Shown here piece by piece: positions 42,685-50,947 of a stretch of 64,000 nucleotides of DNA. Source of the DNA: an uncultured Myxococcales bacterium. Its GTDB lineage: Bacteria > Myxococcota_A > UBA9042. The notes beneath the pieces are model-generated. The model saw nothing but the letters and a program-made list of their open reading frames with translations, ran no database searches and was not told the origin of the DNA. How positions within the stretch are numbered: the first letter of the stretch is position 1; every line of letters starts with the position of its first letter. The stretch lies in the NCBI GenBank assembly GCA_903883645.1, contig CAISBR010000021.1, positions 115,819 to 179,818 on the forward strand, read 5' to 3'. A program made the position numbers and the translations under genes.

Positions 42685-44652
42685 ATGCGCAAGCCGGTCA
42701 GTCGCGTCCTGGTCATCAACGACGAGCCCCTAGTGCTTCGCGAGTTTGTGAAGGGGCTCAATGCGGCGGCGCGCACGCTCGACAACCCGCTCGGTATTAC
42801 GTTTGCCGGTGTGACGACCGCGGCGGCGGCGCTCGAGTCGATCGACCTAGATGGCGATATCCAGGCGGTGATCTGCGACGCCAAGCTGTATGTACTCGAC
42901 GGTAAAGAGAAACGCCTGCAGATGACCGCGCTCGAGCTGGTGCAACGCATCACCGGTTTTCGCCCGCAGCTCGATATCTACGTGCTGATTCCGCAAGAAA
43001 GTGAAGAAGAAATCGTCGATACGCTGTTTAGCGAGGCGGTCGACGGCTACTTTTACCGCGAAGAGCGCGACTACCGCGGCATGTACCGCATCTTGAACGC
43101 GCAGATCCAAGAGCGCTCGCAGACTCCGTTTTTTGACCAGCTGCAGAAGTACGTGTGGATGGCCAAGGACTCGTGGCACACGCCCGGCCATAGCTCGGGC
43201 GAGTCGCTGCGTGGCAGCCCGTGGATCAACGACTTCTATGAATTTATGGGCGAACACATCTTCGACGCCGACTTGAGTGTGTCGGTGCCGATGCTCGATT
43301 CGCTTATGGATCCGCGCGGTGTCATCGCCGAGGCCCAGGCGGTGGCAGCCAATGCCTTTGGCGCGCGGCGCACGTTCTTTGCGACCAATGGCACGTCGAC
43401 TGCCAACAAAGTGATTTTTCAGACTCTTTTGGCGCCCGGCGAAAAACTGCTGCTCGACCGCAACTGCCACAAAAGCGTGCACCACGGCGTTGTACTGTCG
43501 GGTGCGCAGCCGATCTACCTGAATTCTACAGTGAATCGCCAGTATGGTCTGTACGGTCCGGTCAGCAAGAAGACCATCTACGACGCCATCGACGCACACC
43601 CCGATGCCCAGGCGCTGATTCTGACCTCGTGCACGTACGACGGGCTGCGCTATGACTTGCGACCCATTGTTGAACGCTGCCATGCGGCTAAGATTCGCGT
43701 AATTATTGATGAAGCTTGGTACGGTTTTGCGCGCTTCCATCCGGCATTTCGGCCGACGGCGCTCGAAGCGGGCGCGGATTACGCCACTCAGTCGACGCAC
43801 AAGGTGATGAGCGCCTTTTCGCAGTCGAGCATGATCCACGTGAACGACCCGCACTTCAACGAGCATTTGTTCCGCGAAAACTACAACATGCACACCTCGA
43901 CCTCGCCGCAATACGCGATGATCGCCAGCTTGGATGTGGCCCGCAAGCAGATGCAGATGGAGGGGTACAAGCTGCTGGCGCGCACCCTGACGCTAGCTAA
44001 CGAGCTGCGTACACACATCAATTCGACTGGCGTGTTCCGGGTGCTCGAGCTCGATGACCTGTTGCCCGAGGCGGTCAAAGGCGACGGCATCTTGCTTGAC
44101 CCGACCAAGGTGACCATCGATATCAGTAAATGTGGCTTTACTGTCGAAGAGTTGCAGCACGAGCTGTTTACCCGCTTTAACATTCAAGTCGAGAAGTCGA
44201 CGTTTAACACCTTGACGCTGCTGCTGACGATTGGCACCACCCGCAGCAAGGTGTCGCGCCTATACGACGCACTAATGCGGATCGCCCGCGAGGGCAGGGT
44301 GGCGCGGCGACTGTTTCAAGCCCCTGAGATTCCAGAGTTTACCCGCCTCGAATTCCTGCCGCGCGACGCCTACTACTGCGCCGGCGAGATGACGCCGCTG
44401 CTCGACGAGAAGGAGAACCCAAATCCCGCGCTCATCGACCGCATCAGCGCCGATCAGATTACGCCGTATCCCCCTGGAATCCCGGTGCTTGTTCCTGGCC
44501 AGTTGATCACCCAGCCCGTACTCGACTTCTTGGTTGGCGTGCTGCGTTCGCAAAAGCGCATGGAACTGCACGGGATTCAGTTTGACGGCTACATTCCGTG
44601 CATCCGCGTGCTGACGCCCCACGAACAGGCCACGCTGCGCCACGTGAGCTAG
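42685..44652 (+). CDS. Orn/Lys/Arg decarboxylase, PLP fold type I
   Basis: 655 residues from ATG 42685, which has AGAGG five bases upstream. ATG 42667, directly after the permease stop, is an alternative. It has the layout of inducible bacterial basic amino acid decarboxylases: a response-regulator-like wing domain (about 1-125), a PLP domain with H-T-P-G-H near 170 and the cofactor lysine in S-T-H-K-V-M-S-A-F near 373, and a C-terminal domain with P-Y-P-P-G-I-P. It decarboxylates arginine, lysine or ornithine to agmatine, cadaverine or putrescine; which one cannot be decided by eye. The coupling with the permease suggests acid resistance or polyamine production. The length is short of the 715-755 of E. 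coli family members. Confidence 0.92.
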   Translation: MRKPVSRVLVINDEPLVLREFVKGLNAAARTLDNPLGITFAGVTTAAAALESIDLDGDIQAVICDAKLYVLDGKEKRLQMTALELVQRITGFRPQLDIYVLIPQESEEEIVDTLFSEAVDGYFYREERDYRGMYRILNAQIQERSQTPFFDQLQKYVWMAKDSWHTPGHSSGESLRGSPWINDFYEFMGEHIFDADLSVSVPMLDSLMDPRGVIAEAQAVAANAFGARRTFFATNGTSTANKVIFQTLLAPGEKLLLDRNCHKSVHHGVVLSGAQPIYLNSTVNRQYGLYGPVSKKTIYDAIDAHPDAQALILTSCTYDGLRYDLRPIVERCHAAKIRVIIDEAWYGFARFHPAFRPTALEAGADYATQSTHKVMSAFSQSSMIHVNDPHFNEHLFRENYNMHTSTSPQYAMIASLDVARKQMQMEGYKLLARTLTLANELRTHINSTGVFRVLELDDLLPEAVKGDGILLDPTKVTIDISKCGFTVEELQHELFTRFNIQVEKSTFNTLTLLLTIGTTRSKVSRLYDALMRIAREGRVARRLFQAPEIPEFTRLEFLPRDAYYCAGEMTPLLDEKENPNPALIDRISADQITPYPPGIPVLVPGQLITQPVLDFLVGVLRSQKRMELHGIQFDGYIPCIRVLTPHEQATLRHVS

Positions 44653-44668
44653 CCCGACCCGGCTTTGG

Positions 44669-44696
44669 TTGCGCGACTAGGCAAACTCCGTAGACT
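44669..44696 (+). promoter_or_regulatory. Possible promoter for beta-propeller lipoprotein gene
   Basis: TTGCGC (44669-44674), a 16-base spacer and TAGACT (44691-44696, four of six consensus bases), about 46 bases before the GTG at 44743. The -35 is weak. Confidence 0.3.
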
Positions 44697-44742
44697 GGAC
44701 GCTGGGCTAGGTACCGCGTGGTGACGCGCACAGGGGGGCTAG

Positions 44743-46260
44743 GTGGCACACGGTACGGGTCGAAGCGTCGCGGGTCTACTCGCCATCCTGTGCGCCCTCC
44801 TATCGGCCTGCAGCACCTCGGCGGCCCCGGACACGGGGTCTACCGCCACGCATAGCGACGCAACCACGGATGCGGTGGCAGATACCGGGGTAGACACGGC
44901 GACCGAAGCCAGCGACGCAGATTTGCTTAGTGAAGACGCCATGATGCCCGATACGGCGCTGCCCGACATGCCCGGTGACGCAGATTCGGAAATGCCGGAT
45001 GTGACCGATATGGACATGGCGGATACAACCATGACCGACATGCAGATCGCTGACTTGCCCGATGTCGAGCCGATGGACATGGCGCAAGCGGATGCCGACG
45101 TGGCCGCCCCCGACGCTGCCACCCTGACCGACGCCGGCGCTGAGGATCAAGACGACACGGCTGAAATGGATATGGCCGGCATGGATATGACCGCGGCCGA
45201 CACCGATGACCCCGATCCCGACGCGGGCGACGTTGCGGACGACGCTACGCCCACCGGCCCTAAGCTCGGCTTTGGCTCGCAGATGGACGGCAAGATTGCG
45301 GTATTTGACCTCGACACCCTGAAGCATTATGCGGATGTAGGCGACGGCCATAGCATGGTCCACGGCTGCGGCGTCAGCGACAACCAGACCTTGCTTTGGT
45401 ACGCCAACCCCGATACGCAAAAGCTCGACCGCTACCAGCGCGGCGCCACGCCCGCCATTTGGACCAAGACCAAGACCTATCCGGCCCCATTTGGCTTTGG
45501 CCAGGTCAAGGCGTCGGCCAACGGAGGGATTGTGGCGGTGTCGAACGGGCAAATGGTCTATTCGATTGACTTTTCAGAAGGTCCGCAGTCGGGTGCCGAC
45601 AAGTTTGTGGCCTTCGATACGGTCGCCGAGTCGTGGTTTCTGCCCATCAACGTCAAGAACGCCTCGCTTTTCGACATCAATGCCGACGGCAGCAAGGCCT
45701 ATATCGCCAACCGCTTTGACCACAAAGTTGTGGTGGTGCAGCCCAAAACGGGTGTGGTCGAGGGTAGTTACGATGTCTTGCCCCAGCCCAATCCCAGTTG
45801 GTGGTACGGGCCGGCCGAAGTGGCGCTGTCGCCCGATGGCAAGTGGCTGGTCGCGACCAACCTTGAATTGGGCACGTTCTCGCTGTTCGATACGGACAAC
45901 ATGCTGTACCCCACCCTGGTGCAAGTGGGCAAAAAGCTGCATTCCACCTGCTTTTCGCCCGACGGCGAGCGCATCTTCGTGCAGTATTTGGCCGACAAGC
46001 CTTCGCCCAAAGACGAGCTGGGCAACGCCATGATCGCCAGCAGTCTGCTGGTCTACGATCGCAAAAGCCTCAAGTATCTTGGCGAGTTGCTTTGGACTTG
46101 GTCGTCGGCCCACGTGCAGGCGCCGCCGTGGGGCGACAGCGTCTTCATGTCGGCCAGCTTCTCGGCGGTGGTTCGCTACAGCGCCAAGACGCTACAGCTG
46201 ACCGGCGAGCAGGTGCTGATGCCCGGAATGCCGATGCCGCTCATGAGCATCCGCTTCTAG
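44743..46260 (+). CDS. Beta-propeller lipoprotein with Asp/Met-rich spacer
   Basis: 505 residues from a GTG start with a G-rich ribosome-binding site. The signal ends in lipobox L-L-S-A-C (Cys23). Residues about 25-170 are a low-complexity spacer rich in Asp, Ala, Thr and Met, with repeated D-M and M-D-M units. Residues about 175-505 form a YVTN/WD-like beta-propeller with blades of the type V-A-L-S-P-D-G-K-W-L-V-A-T-N and N-A-D-G-S-K-A-Y-I-A-N. Propellers of this kind bind proteins or ligands or act as scaffolds. It is clearly related to the convergent lipoprotein at 46.6-47.8 kb (shared S-P-D-G-K-W-L and D-E-x-G-N-A-x-I blocks). No catalytic residues are evident. Confidence 0.85.
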   Translation: MAHGTGRSVAGLLAILCALLSACSTSAAPDTGSTATHSDATTDAVADTGVDTATEASDADLLSEDAMMPDTALPDMPGDADSEMPDVTDMDMADTTMTDMQIADLPDVEPMDMAQADADVAAPDAATLTDAGAEDQDDTAEMDMAGMDMTAADTDDPDPDAGDVADDATPTGPKLGFGSQMDGKIAVFDLDTLKHYADVGDGHSMVHGCGVSDNQTLLWYANPDTQKLDRYQRGATPAIWTKTKTYPAPFGFGQVKASANGGIVAVSNGQMVYSIDFSEGPQSGADKFVAFDTVAESWFLPINVKNASLFDINADGSKAYIANRFDHKVVVVQPKTGVVEGSYDVLPQPNPSWWYGPAEVALSPDGKWLVATNLELGTFSLFDTDNMLYPTLVQVGKKLHSTCFSPDGERIFVQYLADKPSPKDELGNAMIASSLLVYDRKSLKYLGELLWTWSSAHVQAPPWGDSVFMSASFSAVVRYSAKTLQLTGEQVLMPGMPMPLMSIRF

Positions 46261-46390
46261 GCCGCGGCAGAACGAGGCCATCGGCGCAAAGCCAAGAGCC
46301 GCGTTGCACTGCGTAGGTCTTTAAGGATTATCCAGGGGTTTCGCTCTCTGCGGCTGCCGCACCCCAAGGTCGGGCGGCACGCGCAGCGTC

Positions 46391-46407
46391 GCGAACGGCT
46401 AGTTCGC
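46391..46407. repeat. Inverted repeat, 6-bp stem
   Basis: GCGAAC (46391-46396) and GTTCGC (46402-46407) are perfectly complementary with a 5-base loop. Confidence 0.5.
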
Positions 46408-46456
46408 CAAGTCCGAAGTCCTTTCAGGGTTGCGCGATCTATGCTTGGTGTGCAAG

Positions 46457-46470
46457 GCGGCGCTAGCCGC
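46457..46470. repeat. Inverted repeat, 5-bp stem
   Basis: GCGGC (46457-46461) and GCCGC (46466-46470) pair around the loop GCTA. Confidence 0.4.
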
Positions 46471-46483
46471 ACGCAGGGGTCGC

Positions 46484-46507
46484 AGGGGGCGGCGCGCCCC
46501 CTTGTTT
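46484..46507 (+). terminator. Probable intrinsic terminator
   Basis: AGGGGGCG (46484-46491) pairs perfectly with CGCCCCCT (46495-46502) around a 3-base loop, giving an 8-bp GC-rich stem, followed by TGTTT. The T tract is short. It would serve transcripts coming from the beta-propeller gene ending at 46260. Confidence 0.5.
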
Positions 46508-46520
46508 AGCCCAAAGGCTA
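46507..46520. repeat. Inverted repeat, 5-bp stem
   Basis: TAGCC (46507-46511) pairs with GGCTA (46516-46520) around the loop CAAA. It starts at the last T of the preceding terminator-like hairpin. Confidence 0.4.
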
Positions 46521-46522
46521 GG

Positions 46523-46577
46523 ACCCCAAACCCGAAAAGACGCGAGCTTATCCCTGATCGAATTTGAGGTTTGGGGT
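46523..46577. terminator. Long inverted repeat at the end of a leftward gene
   Basis: ACCCCAAACC (46523-46532) and GGTTTGGGGT (46568-46577) form a perfect 10-bp inverted repeat with a 35-base loop. The right arm ends one base before the stop codon of the leftward beta-propeller gene (stop at 46579-46581). The position suits a terminator or an RNA-end protecting hairpin for that gene, though the loop is long and no T tract follows. Confidence 0.4.
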
Positions 46578-46578
46578 A

Positions 46579-47772
46579 CTAGTATGTGGCCATGCCGCAA
46601 ACGACTGGCCGGCCCAGCTCGCCGAGCGCCACTTCGCCTTGCAGTTCTAGCGTCTCGCGGTCGAGCTGCAGCACGCTGCCAATCGCCGTGGTCAAGAAGC
46701 CCGTCTTGGCGTACTGCGGCAGCGAGATGCGCTGTGCGGTGCGGCCCATCGGCTTGTCGGCATTGATGGCCAGGGTGGCCACGTCGTACACGCGCAAGTG
46801 CGTCTTGATCGTGGCGTTGCCCACTTCGTCGGCCGGCGCGGGGATGCGGTCGTAGTCGGTGACCCACAGGCCCTTGCTGTCGGGCGTAAAGCGCACATCG
46901 TGGGGCATGCGCACGCCGTCGTTGTACGAAATCTGCCGCTTGTTCGACTTGTTCGCGACTTCCCACACCGTGATCGTGCCGGCCTCGTAGTCCGCAGTTG
47001 CGAGCCACTTGCCGTCGGGCGACACATCGATGCCGTCGGGGCTGACGCGCTCAAAGCCATCGGCGCCCTTGGTCAGCGGCTTGTCGCTTACGTTCCAACG
47101 GTCCACTTCGCTCCAGGTCGCCACGTCGATGACGCTGACCGTGCCGTTGTGGCAATTGTTGACGTACATGTGCTTGCCGTCAATGGGGAACGTGGCCATC
47201 GCCGGCGACTGCAGCGCAATGACCTTGACCACCTTGTCGGAGGTCGTGTCGATGACCGCAATGCTGTCATTGGGCAGTGTCGACGGCGGCGCCTTCATGC
47301 GATCGGCCAACTCCATGCGGCTGGTCACTACAATCCAACGGCCGTCGGGGCTCGCGGTCATCATGTGCAGGTTCACGGGCGACTTGCCGAGCACGGTCTG
47401 CTTGACCGACTTGCCGTCGTCGCTGAACTGCAGCTTGACCAACGTTTGATCGTCGAGGTTGCCGGTATAGACCGTGCGACCGCCGCCAACCACCGCGACC
47501 TGGTGGATACCGCTGTGGCCCACCTTGACTTCATTGACCTTTTGCATGGTCAGCATGTCGACCACGCCCATAGTGCCGTCGAGCAGCATGACGTAGCCCA
47601 AGGGCCGATAGCTGGGCGCACTGGTCGTGGCGGCTGCGGTTTCGTCTTTGGCGTTGCAGCCCGGCAGTGCCGCCGCAGTCAGGAGTGCCAGTCCGGCCGC
47701 TACTGACAGCGTGCGCCGAACCTTGCGGCTCGCGGTGGCAGGCGTGTGACCGTGCCGTTGATCCTGCTTCAT
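46579..47772 (-). CDS. YVTN beta-propeller lipoprotein
   Basis: 397 residues. ATG 47772 follows a good ribosome-binding site (GGAGGG). The signal ends in lipobox A-L-P-G-C (Cys39). Almost all the rest is a beta-propeller of YVTN type, with repeated blades such as V-S-P-D-G-K-W-L-A-T-A-D, Y-V-N-N-C-H-N-G-T-V-S-V-I-D and V-W-V-T-D-Y-D-like strands. The short linker after the anchor lacks the Asp/Met-rich spacer of its convergent relative at 44.7-46.3 kb. Shared blocks, including D-E-V-G-N-A-T-I in the same relative place, show that the two are paralogues. It is probably a periplasmic or surface binding protein with unknown ligand. Confidence 0.87.
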   Translation of the reverse strand: MKQDQRHGHTPATASRKVRRTLSVAAGLALLTAAALPGCNAKDETAAATTSAPSYRPLGYVMLLDGTMGVVDMLTMQKVNEVKVGHSGIHQVAVVGGGRTVYTGNLDDQTLVKLQFSDDGKSVKQTVLGKSPVNLHMMTASPDGRWIVVTSRMELADRMKAPPSTLPNDSIAVIDTTSDKVVKVIALQSPAMATFPIDGKHMYVNNCHNGTVSVIDVATWSEVDRWNVSDKPLTKGADGFERVSPDGIDVSPDGKWLATADYEAGTITVWEVANKSNKRQISYNDGVRMPHDVRFTPDSKGLWVTDYDRIPAPADEVGNATIKTHLRVYDVATLAINADKPMGRTAQRISLPQYAKTGFLTTAIGSVLQLDRETLELQGEVALGELGRPVVCGMATY

Positions 47773-48068
47773 GGTCCCTCCAGGTGGCTGCCGCTCTGGT
47801 GTCGGCGCGTAACTGTGCTAAAGCGTGCGATTTGCTGCCCTTGCTGCGCGTACGCAGGCCACAGGGTTCTGGCGACGATCTGGGGGGGACGACCGCTCGC
47901 TCAGGTAGGGCCACGCGCAGCACCCTATTGTGCATGGTACGCTGCGCCCCAGTCGCCTGCAAGCGGGAAATTGCTGAACGCGCTCGCTGCTTCGCGGCTC
48001 GATTCTGGGCCGATGCCTCTGCTATAACGCAGTCCGCGTACCCGCTGCCACGCCACCAGGAGACTGAG
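47773..48068. other. Divergent intergenic region
   Basis: 296 bases between a leftward propeller gene and a rightward methyltransferase gene. No gene or small peptide precursor was recognised. A TATAAC box (48023-48028) lies about 40 bases before the rightward ATG but lacks a clear -35 partner. AGGAG just before 48069 is the ribosome-binding site. Confidence 0.45.
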
Positions 48069-49757
48069 ATGTACTTGCGTTCTAACCACTTGAGCTGGTT
48101 CATCCGCGGCGAGACGCTGTTTTTGTACCACGACTTGTTCGGTTATCTGCTCGAGATGTCGCGCGATCTCAAAGCGCTGGTTGATTACTTCGCCCAACCG
48201 CACGCGGCTGAAGAGGCGGCGACCGCGATGGCGCTCACGTGGACGCGCGACCAGGTCGGCCAATTCATCGGCGTGTTTGCGCAGCACCGCGTGTTGGTGG
48301 CGCCGGGCGACGACGAGCTGGCGGTGCTGGCCGAGGCGGTGCCCATCAAAGGCCCGTGGATCTTGGGCTATCGCGGCGACGACGGCTGCATGACGATGGT
48401 GACATCGCGTGGCTTTGGCGACGAGCCCTGGGCGCAACCGCAGCTGTACAAGCTGGATGCCTGGCATAGCGACTTGTGGCGCGCGATCGATGGCGAGCGG
48501 ACCCTGCGGCAACTGGCGATGGCGATGACGGAGGCCTGCGACGGCGACGTGCGCGACGATCTGCGCCTGACGATCGCGTCGGTGGCGGCCTGGACGCACT
48601 CGGACCGGCAAATGACCCGGCTACTGCCGGCGCCGCGCAGCCAGCTGCCCCGCCTGCCCTCGTATGCCACGAGTACGATGCCGTATGCGCCCTTGGGCAC
48701 TCCAAGCGGCCATGGCACGCCGGCGGTGGCGCAGGGCGGCCTGGACCTGACTGCGTATCACCAAGAAACGATTACGGATGCCGAGCAGCAGTTCGAGGAG
48801 TTTGAGACGACGCTGTCGCACCTGTTCTGCGAGCCGCACCCGGCGCTGGGCGAGCGCACCTGGGGGCAGACGCTGGCGCAGGTGGCCTTGCAGCGCGGCT
48901 GGGTGGCGGCAGGGCGCGCGCGCGTGATCGAGGTGGGCGGCGGTACCGGGCGCTGTGCGGCGGCGATGGCCCGTGAACTGCATGAACAAGCAGCAGATTT
49001 GCGGTATCGCGTGGTCGAGCTATCGCCGGCGCTGCACGCGGCACAGACCGCGCGCTTGGCTGATCAGCCCTGGGCGTCGAGTGAACTGGGGCATGCGGAG
49101 AGGCTGGAACTGCCCGATGCTTCTGTAGATTTTGCCCTGAGCAACGAGGTGATTGCCGATTTGCGCATCGGCTTGGTCACGCGCAAGTCGCTGCACACCC
49201 TGCGCCCGGATGCCGAGAGTGACGCGGAAGCGCTTGATTTGGTAATACAATATGATCTTGCGACCCAGCGCGGGCCCGAGCCGATGCCAATTCAGGTCGG
49301 CGCAACCCACTTGATCGAGCAACTGGCGCGGGTGCTGGCGCCGGGCGGCGTGGCGCTGCTGAGTGAGTTTGGCGAAGAAAATCAGTTTCCTATCGAGTCG
49401 ACCCATTTGGACCACGGCGAGTGGTCGGTGCACTTTGGCCACCTGATGCAGGTTGCGCGGCGGTTGGGGCTCGAGGCCAGCCTAGAATCGGTGCCCGAGC
49501 TGATGAGCCTGCGCGGCGATGTGTGGGTTCTTGCGAGTAATCGTACGCAGTTCAGGAACTTGCGCTATTTGTTCGCCCAGCTTGGTGCGACCCTGGCCAA
49601 GCGTGCGCTGACGCCGGAGCAACTGGCAGTGGCTGCGGGCGGCAAACTGCAGCTCGACCGCATCGAGGGCCTGCAGTTTCGCCCGGTGTCAGAGCGGGTG
49701 ATGGGCTTGCATCCCAATGAATTTAAAGCATTGATTCTGCGAAGACCGCCGGCCTGA
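48069..49757 (+). CDS. MidA-type methyltransferase with PqqD-like N-terminal regions
   Basis: 562 residues from ATG 48069, preceded by AGGAGACTGAG. The C-terminal part (about 230-562) resembles MidA/NDUFAF7-type SAM-dependent methyltransferases: V-I-E-V-G-G-G-T-G-R near residue 286, then V-V-E-L-S-P-A-L-H-A-A-Q, as in that family, which methylates protein arginine. The N-terminal about 190 residues look like two PqqD-like winged-helix units. The first (about 10-78) has L-F-G-Y-L-L-E-M-S-R-D and a Q-F-I-G-V-F-A-Q-H-R-V-L-V end. The second (about 95-185) has L-W-R-A-I-D-G-E-R-T-L-R-Q-L. PqqD-type units bind leader peptides of modified peptides, so a peptide or protein substrate is likely. No precursor peptide gene was found next to it. 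Family calls are by eye. Confidence 0.72.
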   Translation: MYLRSNHLSWFIRGETLFLYHDLFGYLLEMSRDLKALVDYFAQPHAAEEAATAMALTWTRDQVGQFIGVFAQHRVLVAPGDDELAVLAEAVPIKGPWILGYRGDDGCMTMVTSRGFGDEPWAQPQLYKLDAWHSDLWRAIDGERTLRQLAMAMTEACDGDVRDDLRLTIASVAAWTHSDRQMTRLLPAPRSQLPRLPSYATSTMPYAPLGTPSGHGTPAVAQGGLDLTAYHQETITDAEQQFEEFETTLSHLFCEPHPALGERTWGQTLAQVALQRGWVAAGRARVIEVGGGTGRCAAAMARELHEQAADLRYRVVELSPALHAAQTARLADQPWASSELGHAERLELPDASVDFALSNEVIADLRIGLVTRKSLHTLRPDAESDAEALDLVIQYDLATQRGPEPMPIQVGATHLIEQLARVLAPGGVALLSEFGEENQFPIESTHLDHGEWSVHFGHLMQVARRLGLEASLESVPELMSLRGDVWVLASNRTQFRNLRYLFAQLGATLAKRALTPEQLAVAAGGKLQLDRIEGLQFRPVSERVMGLHPNEFKALILRRPPA

Positions 49758-49763
49758 TCGAAG

Positions 49764-50777
49764 CTAAGGCTGGGTCTTATCGCTGACCTGGCCTGGAGCG
49801 ATCGGCAACTCGCCCGAAGCGGCAGTCTGCGGCGTCACGTGGCGGGTATTGCCATGGATTGCAGGGACTTCGCGCAGTGTAGTCGAGGCGCCGTCCGGCA
49901 TGGCGGTCGGTCCGGCTACCCCTCGACCGGCGAAGGGTGCCGAGGGCTCGCGGAGCTGGGCGGCAAACACGGCCTGCGGAGCTTGCGGAAACACTGAAAT
50001 ATCAGTCTTTTCTGCAACAGCGCTGACCATTGGTTGGGGTGTTTCGGCCCAGTGTGGCGCGTCGGCCGCAGGGGGATGCCAGCCGAACATGCCATCCGAT
50101 CCGACGCGGGCGCCCAGGCTGGGGGTGGCCAGTGTGCGACCGTCGTCGGAAAAGTCGTTGACGGCGCCAAAAGTGGCGCTGCGCCGGCGCGAAGGTGCAC
50201 TCAGATCGTCCACAATCTGCAGATCGGGCGAGGTAAGCGGCTGCAGCAGATCCATGTCGAGCCCCTGGCTGCGGGGCAAGATGGCTTCAATGCCGCCCAC
50301 CCACGTATCGGCCTCGCGCAGACTGGCCGTAAAGGCAGGAGTTGGCTGCAGAACTGGCGCGCCGATCCAAGTCCCTTCGGTGGTCACATCGTAGCGGGCC
50401 AGCCCCGAGGGGTCGACCTCAGGCTGAGGGGGGGCGGCCCAGTGCAGATGCTCGACCACAAATTGGTAAAGTGGAACCCCGCCTTGCTTGCAGGCGAGGG
50501 AGTGCCACCGCGCGCCAAAGCCGGGCGACTCCGCTCCGCCCCGTGCCGTGATGCGCACCGCCTCGACCCGGCAGCTGATTTCTGCGGAGTCGACGCCGCC
50601 GAGGCGCAGCGTTACGACCATGTCGGTGCCGGGCAACACTTCGTTTGGGCAGGCAAAGTACCCCCCCGTGCGGCTGACACTCGTGCACACGACGCGAAAC
50701 GGCTGGCCGTTCACCGGGCGCGCGTCGCCTGTGAACAGAACCGCGAAGCGAGGATGTCGGCGGCGATCATCGAACAT
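49764..50777 (-). CDS. PilZ-domain protein with disordered tail
   Basis: 337 residues from ATG 50777, which has GGAGG upstream; TTG 50789 is rejected. Residues about 4-115 are a PilZ domain: R-R-R-H-P-R-F (the R-x-x-x-R c-di-GMP contact) and S-V-S-R-T-G-G-Y-F, near the D/N-x-S-x-x-G consensus with Ser-Arg in place of the usual Asp. The domain may therefore bind c-di-GMP, or may be a variant such as those controlling motility in Myxococcota. The remaining about 220 residues are Pro/Ala-rich and probably disordered. The stop is 6 bases from that of the methyltransferase, convergent. It is divergent from holB. Confidence 0.85.
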   Translation of the reverse strand: MFDDRRRHPRFAVLFTGDARPVNGQPFRVVCTSVSRTGGYFACPNEVLPGTDMVVTLRLGGVDSAEISCRVEAVRITARGGAESPGFGARWHSLACKQGGVPLYQFVVEHLHWAAPPQPEVDPSGLARYDVTTEGTWIGAPVLQPTPAFTASLREADTWVGGIEAILPRSQGLDMDLLQPLTSPDLQIVDDLSAPSRRRSATFGAVNDFSDDGRTLATPSLGARVGSDGMFGWHPPAADAPHWAETPQPMVSAVAEKTDISVFPQAPQAVFAAQLREPSAPFAGRGVAGPTAMPDGASTTLREVPAIHGNTRHVTPQTAASGELPIAPGQVSDKTQP

Positions 50778-50947
50778 CCAGTCCTCCAAGCGACCGACGC
50801 AGGGGTCGAAAATGGTGGTGATTGAGGCAATTGGCCACCTACCGGTGGTGCCATGCCTCGGCCATGCTGATTGTGCGCATTCCTGCCGCTCGGCACAAGC
50901 TGCCGCGACGGCTTGACCGCATCGACGCTGCCAGCGACCATCGCCGT

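Larger units (their letters stand above)
46261..46578. other. Hairpin-rich spacer between convergent genes
   Basis: 318 bases without a gene between two convergent paralogous lipoprotein genes. It contains five inverted repeats in its right half, described separately at 46391-46407, 46457-46470, 46484-46507, 46507-46520 and 46523-46577. The left 130 bases show nothing recognisable. Confidence 0.6.

Noticed and set aside
42847..43911. Leftward open frame of 354 codons
   Set aside because: Complement of the decarboxylase gene, which has clear motifs. The reverse product shows none.
47667..48068. Upstream extension of the MidA-type methyltransferase
   Set aside because: It would overlap the divergent propeller gene. 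ATG 48069 has a good ribosome-binding site and starts a family-like sequence.
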